From NCBI RefSeq assembly GCF_017357245.1, contig NZ_CP071612.1, forward strand, positions 2,855,001 to 2,919,000: a stretch of 64,000 bases of DNA, read 5' to 3'. Every line of letters starts with the position of its first letter. The first letter of the stretch is position 1. This document shows, in pieces, positions 60,062 to 64,000 of the stretch. The translations under genes were made by a program, and so were the position numbers. Below the pieces are notes generated by a model that did no database searches, was not told the DNA's origin, and saw nothing but the letters and a program-made list of their open reading frames with translations. This DNA comes from Rhizobium bangladeshense (GTDB lineage Bacteria; Pseudomonadota; Alphaproteobacteria; Rhizobiales; Rhizobiaceae).

Positions 60062-61652
60062 ACTTCAAAATATAGGCGTCGTAGGTCTCATCGCTTCCGG
60101 CAGCCGGACCGAAGCGTTTGACGAGCTCTGTCGCGCTTTGGAATGCCGAAATATCCTCAGGCGTCAGAGAAAGCCGCCAAACATAGCTTTCACGCAAGGA
60201 GACCAGAGCGGTGATCTGATCGAGCCGCTGCGAAAGAAGAATGACGACGGGCACCTTCTCGCTCTGCTGCAATCCGCGTGCCGATTGGAGGATGTCGGCA
60301 AGGCTGAGCGAAAGCCGTGCGCTGCGGGTATATCGTACGATGGCGCCGAACCGCTCCTCCCGTAAAAGATAAGTTCGATTGGAAACGTAGTAAGGCAGGG
60401 CTTCGACGAGATAATCGGGATCCGCCATGATGATCGCATCCTTGAGATCGGGGCGCGATTGAATGAACGCACCGAAATCCTTGCTGCGGCTGAAGGGTAT
60501 TTCGGCCACGAAGGTGCGATTGACTTTTTCGACAGCGGACACAACCTGCAGCGCCAGCAATATCATGAAGCACAGGCGGCCGACCTTTACGATGCGGCTG
60601 GCAGCCGTCGCGCCGGCGACGCCCGCCCCGTCGTGCTGAATGTCTGTGGTCAAGGCAGTCATCGCGATCATGAAAACCAGCCAGAGCGCCTGGTGTCTGT
60701 ATCCGCCGGGATAGACCAGCGTAAACAATAGCGAGAGCCCCAACAGCACCAGCGCCGCTGCGATCATGGCCGGCCGCCGGTTCGCCAACCCCAACAGGCT
60801 GCCGTAGATCAGCACCGACATCAAAGCTGCGAAGATGCGGAAAGCCAACGGGTCGGCCACCATCAGCCCAAGGATGCCATCGGGATAGAACGACAGAAAA
60901 TGCGAACTGGCCAGCGCAAGAGCACGAAGGGCGAGCAAAGCGAAATTCTCGCCGCTGAGGTCGTTCTGCCCTGTATCGTTGAAGGTCGGATAGACCGTGA
61001 GGAAACACAGAACAACTCCAACCGCGGCCGAGGCTCCGGCAATCGCAAAGTCTCGATAGGCTCGCGAAGAAGGCCTTGGCCGCGCCAGAACCAGATCAAA
61101 AAACCAATAAGTCAGGAAGCCGCCGACAAGGACCACCGAATGCACGTTGGTATTCGCCAGCAAGGCAAACAGCAGGCCGCTCAACAAGCCTTTGCGCGCT
61201 CCCTTCTGCCACGCCAGGACGATCAGGAAGATTATCAGCATGCTGATACCGTAATTTCGCGACATCGCGGCGTATTCGAAAACCGAAAAGCTGCCGAACA
61301 GCGACAGCAGCATGATGGAAAGAGGCAGCTTCAGCCTGAAAACCAGAAGGTAAGCCGCAGCCGCCGCAATCGTCAGCGCGACGACTTTCAGAACGACGGG
61401 TGAGCCGACCACGACATAGGCGGCGCGCAGCAGGATATACCAGATGGCGGGATGACCCTCGCCATGCATCTGGCGAAGCATGTCGGCGAAGTGGTCTCCC
61501 TGAAGGGCCAGCGACAATGCGCGAACTTCGTCACGCCAGACGGTTTCGGACCAGCAAAGCGCAGAGGCCAGTGCAAGCCAGACCAGGAAGATCAACGCCT
61601 TGCCGAGCTGCCCGAAACGAGATTCATCAACAACAGAGACAATCGAGGCCAA
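60060..61652 (-). CDS. Polytopic membrane protein, GT-C glycosyltransferase-like
   Basis: The 530-aa protein has about ten membrane helices and a large C-terminal soluble part (about 390-530). Just after the first helix it carries WRDEVRALSLAL in a short loop, resembling the acidic Asp-Glu motif in the first periplasmic loop of GT-C/ArnT/PMT enzymes, followed by HGEGHPAIWYILLR. A glycosyl or phospholipid-linked sugar transfer in the envelope is therefore possible but unproved. The start is TTG 61652; no ATG is in frame nearby. No sugar-metabolism genes are adjacent. Confidence 0.7.
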   Translation of the reverse strand: MASIVSVVDESRFGQLGKALIFLVWLALASALCWSETVWRDEVRALSLALQGDHFADMLRQMHGEGHPAIWYILLRAAYVVVGSPVVLKVVALTIAAAAAYLLVFRLKLPLSIMLLSLFGSFSVFEYAAMSRNYGISMLIIFLIVLAWQKGARKGLLSGLLFALLANTNVHSVVLVGGFLTYWFFDLVLARPRPSSRAYRDFAIAGASAAVGVVLCFLTVYPTFNDTGQNDLSGENFALLALRALALASSHFLSFYPDGILGLMVADPLAFRIFAALMSVLIYGSLLGLANRRPAMIAAALVLLGLSLLFTLVYPGGYRHQALWLVFMIAMTALTTDIQHDGAGVAGATAASRIVKVGRLCFMILLALQVVSAVEKVNRTFVAEIPFSRSKDFGAFIQSRPDLKDAIIMADPDYLVEALPYYVSNRTYLLREERFGAIVRYTRSARLSLSLADILQSARGLQQSEKVPVVILLSQRLDQITALVSLRESYVWRLSLTPEDISAFQSATELVKRFGPAAGSDETYDAYILK

Positions 61653-61745
61653 ATGACACGCTACCCGGTGAATGAAAGCGTGACGACCATATCGGCCGGG
61701 ACATAATTTGGTGTTAAATGAAGGCTCTGATTTGATCTCCAGGCG

Positions 61746-61991
61746 CTAAGTTTTCTCCTCCCGCTCGAGAAGATGGATGTCCTCGTTCACGTCTTCCATT
61801 CTCTTCAACAAGGCGGCTTGCGCATCTCGCAGGCCGCGATTGTAGATGTAAGGCCCGATCTCCTCGGTGAAGAAGTCGAGCAGGAATTCGGCCGGCAAGG
61901 CGCCGATGGGGTCGAGTTCCCGGTCGAAATAGGCGCGGATGCGCGAAACGATTTCAGCCTTTTCTTCCTTCGAAAATTCGATCTTCTTCAT
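61746..61991 (-). CDS. DUF2164 family small protein
   Basis: The 81-aa acidic, helical protein contains FSKEEKAEIVSRIRAYFDRELDPIGALPAEFLLDFFTEEIGPYIYNRGLRDA, the DUF2164 pattern. Function is unknown; it has no membrane helix or signal. GGAGAGG precedes the ATG at 61991. Single gene. Confidence 0.85.
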   Translation of the reverse strand: MKKIEFSKEEKAEIVSRIRAYFDRELDPIGALPAEFLLDFFTEEIGPYIYNRGLRDAQAALLKRMEDVNEDIHLLEREEKT

Positions 61992-62122
61992 GAGGGCCTC
62001 TCCGCCGGATGCGATCGGGCCTTTGATGCTTCAGCGAAATCGATTGGTCAATCAACGAAATTCAATTGCCGTGTCAGCTCTTAGCCCATAAGTGAAACCT
62101 GAATTTCCAATAGGACACCCAC

Positions 62123-62854
62123 ATGAATCGCGCCGACTTTGTTGAAGGTTTGCGGGGCGGCTCCGCCGTTGCGCTGGCATCGGCGCCCTTTGGCGCTTTG
62201 TTCGGGGCGCTCGCGGTCGAGAACGGCATGTCGCTTTCCGAAGTCGCCTTCATGAGCGCCACCGTCTATGCCGGCGCCAGCCAGATGGTTGGCATCGAAC
62301 TCTTCGGCCACAATGTCCATGCTTGGCTGATCGTGTTGTCAATCCTCGCCGTCAACTTCCGCCACGTCCTCTATTCCGCCGCGCTGGCACGCTACATCGG
62401 CCATTTCACGCCAGTGCAGAAGTTCTTCACCTTCTTCCTGCTCGTTGATCCGCAATTTGCCGAAGCGGTCAAGCGCGGCGAAGCCGGCAGACCGCTGACC
62501 TTCGCCTGGTACCTCGGCTTCGGCATTATCATCTACATCCCCTGGGTGCTGATCAGCGTTGTTGGCGGCATGCTCGGCAGCTTCATCGGCGATCCCAAGG
62601 CAATCGGCCTCGATATCCTGCTGCCGGCTTATTTCCTCGGCATCGTCCTCGGCTTTCGAAAGCGTGATAATTTCCTTCCCGTGGCGCTCGTTAGCGCGGT
62701 GGCATCAGTGCTCGCTTACCACTATGTCGGCTCGCCTTGGCACGTCAGCCTCGGCGCCGCCGCCGGCATCGTACTGGCTGCTCTACTGCCGCTACCGCGC
62801 CAGATGCCGGATCTCGAAGCCGACGCTCTTCAACCCGAAGTGCACGAGGTCTGA
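62123..62854 (+). CDS. azlC: AzlC family branched-chain amino acid exporter, large subunit
   Basis: The 243-aa membrane protein has about seven helices and the AzlC signatures (RADFVEGLRGGSAVALASAPFGALFGALA, SASQMVG-like TVYAGASQMVGIELFG, and NFRHVLYSAALARYI). With AzlD it exports branched-chain amino acids or their analogues. AzlD starts 4 bp after its stop, so the pair is co-transcribed and probably co-translated. AGGA precedes the ATG. Confidence 0.9.
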   Translation: MNRADFVEGLRGGSAVALASAPFGALFGALAVENGMSLSEVAFMSATVYAGASQMVGIELFGHNVHAWLIVLSILAVNFRHVLYSAALARYIGHFTPVQKFFTFFLLVDPQFAEAVKRGEAGRPLTFAWYLGFGIIIYIPWVLISVVGGMLGSFIGDPKAIGLDILLPAYFLGIVLGFRKRDNFLPVALVSAVASVLAYHYVGSPWHVSLGAAAGIVLAALLPLPRQMPDLEADALQPEVHEV

Positions 62855-62857
62855 GCC

Positions 62858-63166
62858 ATGGAATTCGATCTTCACATGGCGTTGGTCATCCTAGCGGCGG
62901 CGGTCGCCACATTCGCGACCCGCATCGGCGGCTATATTCTCATTACCAGGATGAAGAGCATCCCGCCGCGCATGGAGGCGGCACTGAACGCCGTGCCGGC
63001 CGCCGTGCTGACGACCCTGGTCGCGCCTGCCTTCTTCATCGGTGGCTGGGAGACGAAGCTGGCGCTGATCGTCGCCCTCTTCGTCTGCCTCCGCATTTCC
63101 CATACATGGATGCTGGTCGCCGCATGGGCTGTCGTGATGGCATGGCGCCATGCGATCGGCGCCTAG
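62858..63166 (+). CDS. azlD: AzlD family small subunit of branched-chain amino acid exporter
   Basis: The 102-aa protein has three to four helices and the AzlD features (AAAVATFATRIGGYIL, PPRMEAALNAVPAAVLTTLVAPAFF). It partners AzlC encoded just upstream. A terminator is not obvious before the convergent aminopeptidase gene. Confidence 0.9.
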   Translation: MEFDLHMALVILAAAVATFATRIGGYILITRMKSIPPRMEAALNAVPAAVLTTLVAPAFFIGGWETKLALIVALFVCLRISHTWMLVAAWAVVMAWRHAIGA

Positions 63167-63230
63167 TCCTATTTTGTGCCTAAAAAGATAAGCGTCGTTC
63201 TAACCCGAAGGCGGCGTTCCGCCCTCTTTC

Positions 63231-64000
63231 CTAATATTCCAGCGGCAGCGTCGCGTTGTCGAGCCATGCTCGAACGTCGTGATCGTGGATGAGCGGCATC
63301 AGCGCCTCACGCGTGCGGCGGTGATAGTCATTGAACCAGTGAAGTTCGTCATGGGTCAGAAGCTCGGGAATGACGAGGCTGCGGTCGATCGGGCAGAAGG
63401 TCAGCGTCTCAAAGCCGAGCATCGGCATGTCTCCGCCTTCGATTTCCTCGGCGCCGCGCACATAGATCAGGTTCTCGATACGGATGCCGAAGCTGCCTGG
63501 CCGGTAATAACCGGGCTCGTTCGAAAGGATCATGCCGGGTAGCAATTCCTGCGTCGAAAGCCGGGATATGCGCTGCGGGCCTTCATGCACGGAGAGATAG
63601 GAGCCGACTCCATGACCTGTGCCGTGGGCAAAGTCGGCCCCTGCCCGCCACAGCGCGATGCGCGCCAGCGGATCTAGGTCGCAGCCGCGCGTACCCTTCG
63701 GGAAACGTGCCGTGCTGATCTGGATCATTCCCTTGAGCACCATCGTGAAGAAACGCCGATGCTCCTCTGACACCGTGCCGATCCCGACCGTGCGGGTGAT
63801 ATCGGTCGTGCCGTTGATATATTGCGCACCGGAATCGATCAGGAAGAGTTCGCCCGCCTCGATCATCCGGTTGGTCTCGGTCGTGACGCGATAATGCATG
63901 ATCGCCGCATGTTCGCCGGCGCCCGAGATCGTATCGAAAGAAATATCCTTCAGCGGGTTCTGCATGCTTTGGCCGACACGGGCGCGCACCGCTTCCAGAT
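63231..64000 (-). CDS. M24 family aminopeptidase P (Xaa-Pro), N-terminal part outside window
   Basis: The frame is open through the right edge, so the 5' part lies beyond it. At least 255 C-terminal residues are present. They contain the full set of dinuclear metal ligands of the creatinase/aminopeptidase fold: Asp in LIDSGAQY, Asp in GTTDITRT, His in HGTGHGVG, Glu in LSNEPGYY and Glu in GIRIENLIY. The enzyme removes N-terminal residues before proline. The C-terminal extension after the IENLIY motif fits the longer AMPP/XPNPEP-type proteins. Confidence 0.9.
   Translation of the reverse strand, partial: LEAVRARVGQSMQNPLKDISFDTISGAGEHAAIMHYRVTTETNRMIEAGELFLIDSGAQYINGTTDITRTVGIGTVSEEHRRFFTMVLKGMIQISTARFPKGTRGCDLDPLARIALWRAGADFAHGTGHGVGSYLSVHEGPQRISRLSTQELLPGMILSNEPGYYRPGSFGIRIENLIYVRGAEEIEGGDMPMLGFETLTFCPIDRSLVIPELLTHDELHWFNDYHRRTREALMPLIHDHDVRAWLDNATLPLEY

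Noticed and set aside
1..64000. CRISPR array, insertion sequence, prophage, toxin-antitoxin or restriction system
   Set aside because: No spaced repeats, transposase, integrase, phage structural gene or recognisable defence gene was found; the ribbon-helix-helix gene at 30930 has no toxin partner.

Overview
The window looks like a stretch of chromosome from a Rhizobium of the leguminosarum/etli type (Alphaproteobacteria, Rhizobiales). It is GC-rich and densely coded on both strands. The pointers are a circularly permuted (two-piece) tmRNA gene whose tag reads ANDNYAEARLAA, an alpha-type SspB adaptor beside it, a rhizobial flagellin, the thyA-folA-hflK-hflC-degP order, and the prkA-yeaH-spoVR operon. 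I see no insertion sequence, prophage, CRISPR array, rRNA or classical tRNA. The species assignment is inference from gene content only.

Layout. 0-2.5 kb: end of an HTH regulator, a RecD-like helicase and a LysR regulator. 2.6-6.5 kb: a probable redox/stress regulon (AhpD-like carboxymuconolactone decarboxylase, NmrA-like reductase, secreted cupin, MscS channel with a cyclic-nucleotide-type domain) facing an Rrf2 regulator. Three copies of GGATA-N5-TATCC lie only upstream of the decarboxylase gene and of the Rrf2 gene, so they are probably the Rrf2 operators. 6.6-8.9 kb: a VOC protein, then a secreted COG4315 protein, ECF sigma factor and anti-sigma factor. 8.9-10.6 kb: cobalt-type nitrile hydratase (alpha, beta, activator) with a His-rich alpha N-terminus. 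10.8-14.1 kb: SDR-DoxX fusion, DUF2269 protein, LysE exporter, aldo/keto reductase. 14.3-16.9 kb: ilvI-ilvH preceded by an apparently leaderless leader peptide and an attenuator. 17-24 kb: HerA-like ATPase, DapA-like aldolase plus LysE exporter divergent from a MocR regulator, and miaA and serB back to back with their start codons touching.

24-31.2 kb is a protein-quality-control and one-carbon block: thyA, folA, hflK, hflC and degP on the minus strand; ssrA, sspB, a DUF4169 gene and a ribbon-helix-helix gene on the plus strand. The tmRNA tags stalled peptides and SspB delivers tagged proteins to ClpXP, so their adjacency makes functional sense. 31-41.4 kb: a large AsmA protein, FAD-dependent 2-hydroxyacid dehydrogenase, aldo/keto reductase with divergent LysR, AbrB-type membrane protein, AraC regulator and DUF2000 protein. 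41.4-49.2 kb: OmpA-like lipoprotein, an isolated flagellin gene, an RND efflux pump with its adaptor, and a class III cyclase carrying two repeated 2TM units. 49.5-54.3 kb: prkA-yeaH-spoVR, with a GGAAC-N17-GGTT element upstream that resembles an EcfG general-stress promoter. 54.7-64 kb: VOC protein, UvrD/PcrA helicase, small membrane protein, nicotinamidase, RibD/DHFR-like reductase, a GT-C-like membrane protein, DUF2164 protein, AzlCD exporter and the C-terminal part of an M24 aminopeptidase running off the window.

The strongest non-routine signals are the Rrf2 operator set, the leaderless ilv leader/attenuator, the shared FRKKQ motif of SspB and the DUF4169 protein, and the cyclase with duplicated 2TM units.
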